The notes under the pieces are model-generated. The model ran no database searches. It worked only from the letters and a program-made list of their open reading frames with translations, and was not told the origin of the DNA. Below are positions 23,590 to 34,110 of a stretch of 64,000 bases of DNA, piece by piece. The translations under genes and the position numbers were made by a program. This DNA is from Acheta domesticus (lineage: Eukaryota; Arthropoda; Insecta; Orthoptera; Gryllidae), in NCBI GenBank assembly GCA_031308135.1, contig JAHLJT010008756.1, positions 63,473,588 through 63,537,587 of the forward strand, given 5' to 3'. Positions within the stretch are counted from its first letter, which is position 1, and the number at the start of each line of letters is the position of its first letter.

Positions 23590-24490
23590 TATTTAAACGC
23601 CCGCCCTCCTGGAAAGTCAGTGTCAGTAACGTCCTGCGGTCCTCAAATTAGCGACCATCCAGCCAGCCACGATCCCGTGCATCGAGTGGCCCTTCACCCA
23701 AGACACCGCGGGTGTCTTTCATCCCGTGGCCCTTGACCGAGAGCGTCCGCCTCCGCCGTGCATGAACTAATCAACGGACGGACGACGACGCGTCGCTTGC
23801 GATTTCGCCTCAAAATGCGGCGGCGGCGAATGGATTCGCGCCTGCGCCCAAGTGGAAATAATGGTGCGGCCTTCGGCGGCGTTGTGGCGCTTTGCCGTGG
23901 GGTCACTTGACGCCCGCCGACGCTGCTGACGAAGCCGACGCCGATGACGATGACGATGCCGACGACATCGTCGCCACTGTCGCCACACGCACGGCCGACG
24001 ACGCCGATACCGACGTCGCCAACGACGCGACGAGTACGACGCCGACGATGCCGACGGCGACGACGACGGCGACGACACCGACAAACGCTGACGACCCTGA
24101 CGACGAGAAGCCGCCAACGACGACAAAGCCGCCGGCCGCCGCCGCTGCCAACACCAACGCCGACGCCGAGCCGCCGACGACGACGACGATGTCGATACCA
24201 CCGACGCCGATACCAACGACGCCCGACGAGGCCAATACCAACGACGCCGACCCGACGTGAACCAGACGACGATGCCGACGTCGCCGACGACGCCGACGAT
24301 CCTAACGACGACGCGAAAGCCGCCAATGACAACGACAAAGCCGCCGGCGCCGCTGCCGACACCGACACCGACGCCGTCGCCACTAACGCCGCGACGCCGC
24401 GGCGACTGCCGACTCCGCCGACGCACTGTAGGCGGCCCGGGACATGAGCTGCGAACAGTCCCGGGCAAGCGGAGACGGTACGGCGGTGCC
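23590..24490. repeat. GC-rich block with GAC/GCC triplet-biased core
   Basis: The core at about 23890-24400 is a degenerate run of GAC, GCC, GCG and ACG triplets. Six frames on the two strands stay open for 112-276 codons at the same time. Their products are single-bias strings (D/A/T-rich on plus, R- or V/S/G-rich on minus). A real exon would leave one frame favoured, so this is a decayed trinucleotide repeat in a CpG-rich island. The flanks (23590-23880, 24400-24490) are GC-rich but not triplet-biased. Confidence 0.6.
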
Positions 24491-24539
24491 AGTACAGCCG
24501 GACGTATAATTGCAACCGCTTCAATTAGAATCTCCATAT

Positions 24540-24640
24540 CGAATCTCGGTAATAAGGTTGCCGGATGTTCACTATTAGAGAGGACTGTTCATTATTTGAA
24601 TGTATTGTTTTACTATTTGAGTGAGCTGTCAGACACTACT
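24540..24640. repeat. Short repeat shared with 57745-57850
   Basis: GGTTGCCGGATGTTCACTATT here matches GGTTGCCAGATGTTCTCTATT at about 57749, and a GTTCA-ATT-GAG pattern continues for roughly 90 bp in both. The start resembles ends of some DNA transposons, but no inverted partner was identified. Confidence 0.45.
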
Positions 24641-24959
24641 TAGATTATTGATATAATATTATAAAAATGAAAATATGCATTATAAAAGTTCTTGAGATGG
24701 AATTAGATCTGTGATTTACTATGGTTAGTTTTCCATCACAAGAACTTCATTAGCACTGCTGTCAACTCTGGCTCTTAAACAGTATTCAAATTTCAAATCT
24801 ACGTTTACAATGCTTGAAGAGTAATTTAATAATCAACGTATCCAAGATTGTTATTGTAATGCTGATGAATGTGTAATTAATATTAAGTTTTATTAAAGTG
24901 TATTATTTGCAGTATCTTCTTATCTCACGCGCTTAAACTCTATTTTCTGAAAATACATC

Positions 24960-25230
24960 TGACAATTCTGCTCCTTAATTTCCAACGAATCAAATAAACA
25001 TATAATTCGAATTTTGTAAATTTGATATCAACCTCTTTAATTTGAGTGTGAATGATTTAGTCCTCGGGAATTAGAGACGCAACAATTCAAACGTTGTTTT
25101 AATTGTCAATGTTTGGACGATCAAAACTCGAATTTTTGGCGTTTGAATTATTAATGTTTCAATTAATAACATTCAAATTGTCTGTTTTTTCTTGATGTTT
25201 GAACTGTTACTTGAGTAAAGTTTCCAGAAG
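24960..25230. repeat. AT-rich stretch with recurring AATTGT/TTTGAATT words
   Basis: Words such as AATTGTC, GTTTGAATT and their variants recur every 15-25 bases. The reverse-complement vocabulary (ACAATT, TTCGAA) dominates 26930-27140. The two may be diverged arms of one element or independent low-complexity tracts. Confidence 0.35.
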
Positions 25231-26032
25231 CACAATTTTTACAAGTATTTTTTAGATGGTACCTCTCTTGTACTCTTTTTTCAATGCTATACTTTTTTTA
25301 AGCTTTTCTTCATTATACTATCAACCATGCTAACTTAGATGTAACATACAATTTCTTACGTATAAATTATTACATTAATTTTCAAAATAAATATTTCACT
25401 GCTCCACGTATTCCAGCTCTCGTTCGTTTGTCGATAGTACAACTCGGGTGTTAGTTGTTGCCTTTTCGTTCTAGAATATCTGTAATAAATAATACTATTT
25501 AATGAATAATTGTTTCCTGGTTGCTATACAAACCACTTAGGCGGAGACATTTGTTTCTAAAAGAGTGTTTTCTTCGTTTTCGGCTTTTTATATCCATAGT
25601 TCTAAACGTTATCTGAACTGATCTCTATCTGTGACATAAAAATAACAAAAGCATATTTTGAAAGGTTTTAGCTGTCAAAACTTACAATTGAATTGTCTTA
25701 GATTTGGTGGAGTTTTGAACTGTCAGTTGCTGCCCTGAGCTGGCACCTTGGACGCTGTACGCGCGAGGCACAAACCGCACGAAATCGTGAGCAAACATAG
25801 GCGGTTGAACAAGCTGCCAAATAGTACCGTGGTTACATCATAATTTGGAATCACAGGAACTTTATTAACTGGAACATTACGATTGATTATTTGACAATTT
25901 ATTGATTGGTCATTAATTATTTTGTGTTTCCAGACGCTTGAACTATTATGGCAATAACTCTCAAGTGTAGTACATTTTATATTTAGGTAGGTGGCAGGTA
26001 TTGCTTCCGTACTAGAATGTGAAATCCGGCAC

Positions 26033-26270
26033 CTACCTACAAATCGGATTGTGGAGGTTCAGGTATCTACTCCAGTAGGGCACCGCGTGGACTGGGACAA
26101 GATCTAAGTTCACAGGCCGTCTCCCGGCATGTGTGATAGTGAAGGAGAAAGCTCGCTTGCGGTCTGTGACCCGTTTGTTAGGAAACTGCCTCGGCATTCG
26201 TTTGTTATTGAACGGAGAGCCCACAGAAAACAACCGATCAGAGCATCCAGTCGCCAGAATTCTCCAAAAG
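26033..26270 (-). mobile_element. SINE-A fragment (body)
   Basis: The minus-strand body shows the GGGCACCG block, GTCTCCCGGCATG, the GACCCGTTTGTTAGG region and CAGAATTCTCC. It stops at 26270, and the matching head resumes near 26787. Confidence 0.7.
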
Positions 26271-26786
26271 ACCAGGTTTGGCTAATTCGCCGCGAGAAAA
26301 TCCGCCACCAAGCATAAAAATTCTGCTCAAGTTCTCCCAATAAGCCACGTTGATAAGAGAAAAGTCAACCGATTCGAAAAGAGCTTTCACGGTTAACAGA
26401 GATCACTGTGGAACACAAAAATAACTGCTATGGCAACGTCGGATCATGTACTATCGTCGAGATGTAAATTTATCTTTCGAGCAGAGAGTAAATTAATCCG
26501 CCACATCCTTTCTTCTCCGGTTGCTCACGAGATGCCCGGGAGGTAGAGGGAAACCTTCTCCCTGCTTCTCTGATAGTGACAAACTGATCATCTGCCCCAT
26601 CCCGCAGGTGCGCCGCCGCTTAATGCTAAAACTTCCCCTCATCTTTGAAGTAAATATAAAGAGAACAGCCTACAGCCTTCCGTCCAAAACTCTGCGAATT
26701 TCACCCACTGGAAAGGAATTTTTCAAAATGCCTTTTCTTCCTGGAGGCTGAAACATTTTTTTGCCCAATACGGCATCCCTGAAATA
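26271..26786. other. About 515 bp of unassigned DNA inside a split SINE-A
   Basis: This lies between the body and the head of what looks like one minus-strand SINE-A, so it may be an insertion. No terminal repeats or target duplication could be seen at the edges. A 76-codon plus-strand frame (26521-26751) shows no recognisable motif. Confidence 0.35.
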
Positions 26787-26925
26787 GACAGTGGCAGAAT
26801 TGGGATTTATCTATAGCTAGTGTCGAAAATCCACCACCATGGACTTGAACCCTGGGAGCCACTGCAGGAGCAACAATTGTTACTTCGTGCCAACTCAGTC
26901 GGTCAAAGGAGCACCCGAATCTTAA
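26787..26925 (-). mobile_element. SINE-A head fragment
   Basis: The minus strand carries the tRNA-like head. A B-box-like GGTTCAAGTCC precedes the block CTAGTGTCGAAAATCC seen in other copies. It is probably the 5' half of the copy whose body is at 26033-26270. Confidence 0.6.
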
Positions 26926-26929
26926 CAAT

Positions 26930-27140
26930 TCGATTTCACATATTTTAACACTTGATCTTGATTGAATATAATTTCATTCGAACTTAGACAATTTGCAACT
27001 CAACAATTTGAACCTCAGCAATTAAAATTTCGGCAATAAAAACCACGACAATCATCGAATTTAATGGTAATTGGTAATTTAAAATCGACAACTAAAACGA
27101 CAACAGTTAGAATGACAATTCGAAGAATTGCAATTGAAAT
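26930..27140. repeat. AT-rich stretch with recurring ACAATT words
   Basis: ACAATT, GACAATT and related words recur about every 15-20 bases over 200 bp. See 24960-25230 for the complementary vocabulary. Confidence 0.4.
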
Positions 27141-27655
27141 TACGAAGGCTCAAAACTTCTGCTCCCCTTATTTTTAAGAGAGATTTCTATGTTATGAGAG
27201 ATTTCTACGTTATGTAGAGAACTTACGTCTTAAAATAATGTTAAATAATGATGTATGAAATTATATATGTTCGATAGGAAATAAAAATTGATTCGAAGGT
27301 TTTGAAGTGACGTTCTTGTTTAATGCAAAAGTTTGGAACTAAAGCACAAGCAAAAATGGATCTTGGTATTCAAAGTTTTACGATTTCAAGCAATTCAATT
27401 GCAGAATGAATTTTAGTAAACTCACAGAAACTTACACGAAATACTAAGAATCATTGTCAATTAATTACTAGGAATTACACGAAGAAATTAGTATTTAATT
27501 TATTTTCGGTTATCAAGATGATGCAAATCGAAAGATTAATGTTGTCGAAGAATATGAAGAACTGAATTGTCAAAGGTTATGAATAAATAAATGAATACAG
27601 TAATGATGAATTAATGAAAGAATATATATTCCTTATTAGTGGCGTTCAATTTGAT

Positions 27656-27787
27656 CCAGTCAGACAATGGAATGACCACGTAGACAGAATGGAGGAAGAT
27701 AGACTGGTGAAGGTGGCAAGAGACAGAACACCTGAAGGAAGGAGAAGAATGGGTCGTCTAAGAACACAATGGAAAGAAACTTTGTAA
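27656..27787 (+). pseudogene. LINE reverse transcriptase C-terminus (43 codons)
   Basis: One plus-strand frame reads PVRQWNDHVDRMEEDRLVKV and goes on with a basic RTPEGRRRMGRLRTQWKETL ending at a stop. This matches the well-known C-terminal signature of insect endonuclease-reverse transcriptase LINEs (W-x-HV-x-RM, R-x-P-x-GRR-x-GR). Only this tail is present, so it cannot act by itself. It belongs to the 5'-truncated insertion at 27665-27912; the first three residues come from the target duplication. Confidence 0.8.
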
Positions 27788-27912
27788 ATTTATTGTAGTT
27801 TGAACAACGTAGAATGTGAACTCATTAAAGTGGTTACATGAAATGTCAGTATTTTTCAAATATATTTCCTTTGTTTAAAATGACACGTTACAGCTTAAAA
27901 TAAAGAAAGAAG
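27665..27912 (+). mobile_element. 5'-truncated LINE insertion with 17-bp target duplication
   Basis: The insertion is flanked by AATTTGATCCAGTCAGA (27648-27664) and AATTTGACCCAGTCAGA (27913-27929), one difference in 17. It contains the last codons of a LINE ORF, a short 3' UTR and an A-rich end (AAAATAAAGAAAGA). The length of about 250 bp fits severe 5' truncation during target-primed reverse transcription. Confidence 0.75.
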
Positions 27913-27929
27913 AATTTGACCCAGTCAGA

Positions 27930-28140
27930 TGCACGTCCTTGGCACTTGGGAGGGGCGCCTATTGCCCTAGACCCAATGCCGCAAATGGCACCCGACTTCC
28001 AGGCTTCCTGTTTCCATCATTTCAGCTACTGAATGGACCCTCCCGCCGCAACACAGCTCTTAATCCCCGAGTCAAGTCACCTTGGGTGACGGTTGAACTG
28101 GATCCATGCTTAACTTCTGCCCCGCAACTCACTTAGTTGT
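27930..28140. other. Moderately GC-rich unassigned DNA
   Basis: A 65-codon plus-strand frame without recognisable features. It lies between two LINE insertions and may be unique sequence. Confidence 0.3.
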
Positions 28141-28152
28141 GAGGTATATCAG

Positions 28153-28777
28153 CTGTCATAGACAAAACTAAATGTAAAATATTTAATTTATCATCGATTA
28201 TAATCGCCGCACTCCTCTTAGACTAGAATACAGTCTATTAGTATTTAAACAAGTCATATTGCCTACAATGACATACGCATGCCCAATATGGGGAGGGCGC
28301 AGCATCAAGCACTATCGATAGACTTAGTAGACTACAAAATAAGTATCTAAGAACAACCCTCAACGCGCCATGGTTCATTCCCAACCATCAATCAGACGGG
28401 AACTAGACATTCCAGATTTCAAGGAGACTGTAAATAAGCTTGCCAGCAATTTCTTCAATAACCTCCCAAATGCTCCATGCTCAGCCATATTCAACCTAGG
28501 AAGGAATTACAACAGCCCTCGAATCCTATCTAGATTCCCTAAAGATAAATTCAAAACCTCCGTAAACCGACAGCTTCCATATTCCCATCCTCCATTACAT
28601 CATCCTTTAAAATAAGATCTGTAATCAAAAACCCCATTATTATAGTAAGGGAAACCAACCGTGACTTAAGGATGACCATATCCTAACAAGCTATTTATAT
28701 TTCTGTATCTTAAAACCCTCGAAAGACAATATTGTCGGACGAGAAGTAATAAATTAAAAAAAAAAAAAAAAAAAAAA
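28153..28777 (+). mobile_element. 5'-truncated jockey-like LINE with poly(A) and target duplication
   Basis: Perfect 12-bp direct repeats GAGGTATATCAG lie at 28141-28152 and 28778-28789. The 3' end is a poly(A) run of about 22 bases. Inside, a broken frame gives the reverse transcriptase C-terminal signature ILPTMTYACPIWG near 28258-28296, followed by frameshifted ORF2 tail (ARLNAPWFIP-like region near 28355). The 3' end CGGACGAGAAGTAATAAAT is shared with the insertion at 51543-52103, so both belong to one family. It is inactive. Confidence 0.85.
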
Positions 28778-29034
28778 GAGGTATATCAGAGAACCGATAA
28801 ACGAGTAATTGAAGGTGATTGCATGCTTATCTCTTTACTAATGAAGGGTTTGGAGCAGTAACAATATAAGCAAACACTACCGAGAGCAAGCCTTCCGCTA
28901 TTCGGTAATATGGTAATACCTTCGGCAAAAATCAAACGTCCGTTCGGGGAGCGATTACTTCGGCCGAACACGAATCCACTCCGTGCGCTGATAAGAGCTT
29001 CTTCACATGGCTCCACTCAGCAGTGCTTCCGATA

Positions 29035-29590
29035 ATTGATTGATTCTTAGTGATTCCGAGCGCGTCAACCACGAAGACCATTAGTCTCGTAAGTGAAGTG
29101 CATGCTTTTCATCGGGATCTTCTGATTGGCGGTGATCTTCTCCCGCTGGATGACGAGAGCTGGGCGCCAACCGACTAGTGGGGCCAACCAGTTATCTTCC
29201 CATAGCGGGGCACCGCCCTAGCCGGGACAAGCTCTGAGAACCCGACCGGTTCTCGGCATATGTGGGAGTGTAGTGCATGTTTAAGTGTGCATGTGTAAGA
29301 GGTGAGGATAGGACAAGGAAGAGGAAGGAAAAATTGCGCGCGGTCCATGGCCCGTTTGTTAGGGTACCGCTCCAGCATTCGCTTGGTGTTGAACGGAGAA
29401 ACCACGGTAAACTACAAACCAGAGCAGCCGGCCGCTAGGATTCTCCTCCGAACAGCGACTGAACTCCACCTAGCACTAGCTGATAAACTAATATCGAAAA
29501 TCTTGTCACCGTCAGGACTCGAACGTAGAACCTCCCGGTGAGAGGCATTGTAGTAACAAAATGTAATGCACTGAACCACCTCTCCCGGCC
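29035..29590 (-). mobile_element. Full-length SINE-A (556 bp) with target duplication
   Basis: On the minus strand this is the clearest complete copy. The tRNA-like head has an A-box-like GAGGTGGTTCAGTGCATTA and a B-box ACGTTCGAGTCC. The body follows, then the 3' end GACGCGCTCGGAATCAC and an AATC-type tail at 29035-29045. Flanks CAGTGCTTCCGATA (29021-29034) and CAGTGCATCCGAGA (29591-29604) are a 14-bp duplication with two changes. The head shows the family is tRNA-derived and would be transcribed by RNA polymerase III. Confidence 0.85.
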
Positions 29591-29604
29591 CAGTGCATCC
29601 GAGA

Positions 29605-29758
29605 TTGATTTGTTCCGGGCGTGACAACTGCTGAGGTTATTATTCCCGTAAGTAAAGTGCTTGTTTTTATTGCAGGAGGTGGCGGTGATTCCTCCCCCTG
29701 GATGATGAGATCGCGGATCAGGTGCCGACCTACAGGTTGACTTGCGGGGTTTTACCCA
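29605..29758 (-). mobile_element. SINE-A fragment (3' end)
   Basis: Minus-strand tail ATTGATTTG, GGGCG, the ATTCCCGTAAGTAAAGTGC block, GGAGGTGGCGGTGATTC and the GCCGACCTAC region. It is 5'-truncated and sits directly after the target duplication of the copy at 29035, so that copy inserted at the tail of this one. Confidence 0.7.
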
Positions 29759-30459
29759 GTGTCAGTGTTCAAAAGCCCAATAGTGAACTCTTTTATTATT
29801 TAAAATAGTTTAGTTACAGAATTTTGCAACAAAAATACCCTAGACAAATTGAGCTCGCCGCTCATTTCTTTCGAAGTCCGATAAGTTTGTCACTACCTTG
29901 CAATGAGCGTTTGCATCATCATAATAAATGTGTTTTCCTATAATGGCCAGTATTACAAAAGTCAGCCCAGATGCGACCATTTACCCTTCAGTGGTCGTGC
30001 TCAAAATTGGGCCGCGAATGGTCGCGTGTATTACAATTATAATCCATTTTTTAAAATTCTTATTAACAGTATTTTACAACCAAATCGTATTTTAGTTCAA
30101 GTATAGACAATTAATGGTGTCTAAAACTCTGAACAGTTACAAAATACTAAATAATTTATTAGAACGTTGACATATAACAAATTCTACGAAATCCTACACA
30201 ATAATATATGTATTATGCCTTGGAACAAATATACTTAAATACTTGCAAGTAAATAATTGTTTTATAAAATTATATAATATAATTGTTTAAATAATTGTTT
30301 GTTTTATAAATCTATATGCATTGTAAACTTGTTATAGTTTGCATTACGATTATTAAATAAAGAAGTTCGACAAAATTATTTAAACATCTGGAGTCTCTCT
30401 TCTGAATGAGTTGCAATGTCAACATTAGATGAAATACAACAAGAAATACTTAGAAGATT
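29759..30459. other. AT-rich DNA, no gene seen
   Basis: Very AT-rich; one 67-codon frame without recognisable features. Confidence 0.4.
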
Positions 30460-30800
30460 CGAGTCAAAATGTATTCGAATGCACCATGGTACGTGACAAA
30501 TGACACTCTACGTCGAGACCTTAAGATACCTACAATATATGAAGAAATCACTCCGCGTAGCACCACCTACCAAGAGCGGTTAGCCAAACATCCAAATCCA
30601 TCAGCCATCAATCTACTGGACAATAGTGAGGAAGAATACCGACTTAAAAGATACCATATTCTGGAATTACCATTCCGTTTCAAACAACCCACATGATGAT
30701 GAACTCTAACTTCAATTAATACATAATTATCACATTTACTGAATGTTTGTTAAAAAACAGATTGTAAATAAACAGAATATTAAAATAAAAAACATTAGAT
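30460..30800 (+). mobile_element. Jockey-clade LINE, ORF2 C-terminus and 3' UTR
   Basis: The plus-strand frame from 30469 to 30696 reads NAPWYVTNDTLRRDLKIPT, then YQERLAKHPNPSAINLLDN and a final LKRYHILELPF-type segment. This order is the hallmark of the ORF2 C-terminus of jockey-like non-LTR retrotransposons in insects. The catalytic part of the reverse transcriptase is missing. An A-rich 3' region follows to about 30800. No clear target duplication was found. Confidence 0.85.
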
Positions 30801-31804
30801 TAACATCTCACGCTGATTTTCTGAATGTGGCACATCCACTGCACATAATTTACGCAGTACTGTTGTGTGCTCTTGTTTCCTTGTTGTTCCTCCTAGGTTC
30901 TGTTTCATTTATTTCAATGCTGAAAAATGTTTAACGTGTCTCCTAGTATTTCAGATATCTTCTTAAGATATATGCGAGCATTCTTTCCCTTTTGCATTGT
31001 CTTTAGGACTTCTTCTTCAATACATATAAAATCTTGAGTCGTGAGTTGTTTCATCACGGTACAGTAAAAACATCATTGTTTCAAAAATCAAATTGTCACT
31101 TGAAAGAAAAGGATTGTTATTAGATGAAGTTTCAATGACAAAATATTAATTCTTATTATTTATATAAAAGGAAAGAAATGTCCACAGCGATAACAACGTC
31201 CCACGTTGTCCTTTGGTGACTCCGTTAATCCCCTCTTGGATTCTTAGTAGAAGTCTCCCGCATGTTCTTATTGCTGTCGGTAAAGATTTTCTCTCGACCT
31301 TCCTTTTCATTTTTGTTTTCGTAAAGTACAAATCATGATCCTTTAAAAATCTCCTTTTGGTCAATTTTTCTCCGCTGTTGTTCTTTGCATAAACTCAGAG
31401 CATCGATTGCAGCGATATTCATGATGTCAGCTTAGGTCAGAAACTGAACCGCGAGTCGCGTGAATTGCTATTGTAATCCAAGCTGTTCCCGGTGCTTATC
31501 GCTAATGCAGCAGTTATCACTTGAGTCATATTTCGTTTTAATTCGATAGGTGAGGCCTTCTACGAAATGTACTGAAAATTACATTGCAAACGTTTGCTAA
31601 ATCTCGCTGTAAACACTGAATGAATACGACTGGATTACATAGTTCTCCACGCGACCACTGAATATCAAGAGAGCTCTTGGCACACCGCTAGACCTAGGGT
31701 GAATTAACATAGTTAATACTTATAAATATTGGTAAATTGTTTAAATTTATTAATACAAAATAATTCTAACCCAATTTTTCTCTAACTTCCTCTTGAACGA
31801 GAAA
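30801..31804. other. AT-rich DNA, no gene seen
   Basis: A 72-codon minus-strand frame at 31146-31364 is basic and unremarkable. No repeat boundaries are visible. Confidence 0.35.
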
Positions 31805-32268
31805 TGTATTCAAACACTTCAACTCATATGTGGGACGTCGATTATCCGAACTAATCGGGATCAAGTATTGTTGGGATATTCGATAATTTGGATAACCGAA
31901 CATACAAAATGGCAGGTGTATATAAAATGCTGCATGTATAAAGTTTCTTTAAAAGAAGGACCGTTAAAATACATGTACCGCTAGTTCTCTTGTACTTAAA
32001 GGTGGTGAAAAGCGTTTTTTGCTAATAATAAACATTACGAGTTCTTAAGCATTTATTGTAGAATTTGTCAAAGTTTAGTGAAGTCTGATTATTGGCTATA
32101 GTACAGCACTTTTTTAACATATTATAACTGTCAATCATATGGAAAATCATTTTCAAAATTCACTATTACAAACGAAAATGAATACGTATTGTCTAATTAA
32201 AAATAATTATTGAGAGAAGATATGAGTTCGGATATTTGACGTTTCGGATGATTGAAGTTCGGATCAGT
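31805..32268. mobile_element. Candidate Tigger/pogo-like MITE
   Basis: The left end holds GATTATCCGAACTAATCGGG and a following GGATAACCGAAC. The right end reverse-complemented holds CACTGATCCGAACTTC, ATCATCCGAAA and AATATCCGAACT. Repeated ATCCGAA words in terminal inverted repeats are typical of pogo/Tigger elements. The arms are diverged, so exact ends and the TA target are uncertain. No transposase is present. Confidence 0.5.
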
Positions 32269-32289
32269 GGCGACCCACTGCCATTTTCG

Positions 32290-32336
32290 GCACAATGCCA
32301 TTTTCGAGTTAGCTAAACTGGAAATTGGCATTGTGC
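32290..32336. other. Short hairpin (17-bp arms)
   Basis: GCACAATGCCATTTTC is followed after a 14-16 base loop by GGAAATTGGCATTGTGC, giving a stem of about 17 bp with one mismatch. It sits directly beside the Tigger-like element and may be part of it. Confidence 0.5.
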
Positions 32337-32339
32337 ACT

Positions 32340-33814
32340 GATTCAAAAGTGCATTGCTAAAATTGTTTATAATGACGAGTACGTATGAGTGTCAGTCTGC
32401 TATTGGAAGACTCCATTTACATGACGATTCATTAGACCACTCACGGAGCAGGATGTTCACGGCGCATACGATGGAGGGTTTAAAGTAATTCACAACCAAA
32501 TGGCGTAGAGGAATATTCTCTACATCGTCGATATTGATAGGTATAAACTATTATATCTTCTTTAAAGTACTCCTTGATGTGGATGTTAACAAAGAAAATC
32601 AATACCGATGGATTTCTAGAAGTGTGCAAAGTTCTTGCCCTCAATTTTCATGAAATTTCCGACGCCATATTTTCCATATAAGGTATAGTATAATCAATGA
32701 GAATTTTTACAAGGTAATTTTCCAGGATTTATAACCTTCAATAATATTTAAATGATGGGTGGGTTTTCATATTTTCAGTTTTTTCATATGTATGTCACAT
32801 TTTTCTCAAAACGCCACGCACTTAGCACACATGATGTGTGAATGAATCTGCCTGAAAAATAATTAAAGTCTTAACAAAAATAATAAGCTTTGGCTTTTAT
32901 TGATTATTGAAATTTTGCAAGATATCGATTTTTTTTTCGTAAATCATGTAAATGTTTCTGTAGCAGAGGCTCGGTTGTTGCAGAAAAAAATCTGTTCGAT
33001 ACGTTGTAATGTCAGACTATTGTGTTTTGTCAGTATTTCATAAATATCGTATTTCGATTGTCATGCAATAGATTATAACGCATCAAATTTCAACGCATTA
33101 AAGTGGAGAGAAAAGAGTGATCTCAATTACAGTTAGAATGATAAGGAAATGCGGTCATCACGAAAAAAAGATGTGAAACTATCCTTCACAAGTTACAAAG
33201 AATATTTGAAATACTGTTTAAAATAATTCACCTGAAAGTGACTAGAAAAACCACCCAAATCAAACAGAGCAGACGAACTACGAACTCCAACACGGCTCCC
33301 ACCACATACTCACTAATGCTCATCATCATCATCATCTTCACGATCATCAATCATTTATTCGATTTTCGTTTCTGACATAGCGATACGGATACAGCATTTC
33401 AAACCTCATCCCATTCCAAACGCAACCCACTCTCATTCGTTTCTCTCCCTTTATTTCTTCAGGTTTCTTTTCTATTTTTCACATCCCCATCTATTATACA
33501 ATCTCTAGCATAACCTTCGATTTCCAGTCCTCTCATTACATGCCTTTCCTCTCTTCTCTTCTTTCAAGTATTTCTCCTGACATTAAGGAACTATTTTCCT
33601 CTTTGCTCCTGCAAATCTTCTTTTTGTACAGATTTACCCAGAGATTTTTTCGCAGCTATTACAAAGACTCCAACCGAAATAGTTCTAAGTTGAAGTACAT
33701 GTTTTATTAACAACTGCAGTGTTGCTATTACGCCCTAAATAAAGTTTAATACGATACACATTCACCGAAATTGTATCCACAATACTACAGTTCTAAACTC
33801 TAGATTGATCTTTA
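32340..33814. other. AT-rich DNA, no gene seen
   Basis: A short (CAT)n-like run is at about 33320, and a pyrimidine-rich part at 33390-33600. There are no open frames of note. Confidence 0.4.
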
Positions 33815-34110
33815 TACATGTGTGGTAGTCTCGAGGATGAACAGGTAAAGTGTAATGAGAGAGGAGGGGACAACGATAAAGAAGGAAAGCTCGCATGCGT
33901 TCCGTGGCCCCTTAGTTAACGAGCTGTTCCAGTATTCGCTTGCTTTGGGTCGGAGAAACCACGGAAAACTACTGATCAGAGCAGTAGGCTGCCTGTGTTC
34001 TCCTCCAGACAGTGGTTGAATTCAGGTCTAGCAATAAAGCAAGATTCGAAAGTTCACCATCGTCGAGAACCTCCCGGTCAACGATACTGCAATAGCAACA
34101 ATGTTGCCGC
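33815..34110 (-). mobile_element. SINE-A fragment (body and head)
   Basis: The minus strand carries the B-box-like region near 34060, CCTCCCGGTCAACG, the CTCCTCCAGACAGTGG block and GGAGAAACCACGGAAAACTAC. The 3' third is missing. It is diverged by many substitutions. Confidence 0.7.

Noticed and set aside
23694..24537. 276- and 256-codon minus-strand frames and 122-167-codon plus-strand frames
   Set aside because: All frames are open together in triplet-biased GC-rich DNA, with single-bias products; no frame stands out.
29500..29590. tRNA gene on the minus strand
   Set aside because: It is the tRNA-like head of a full-length SINE with a target duplication; no cloverleaf closes.
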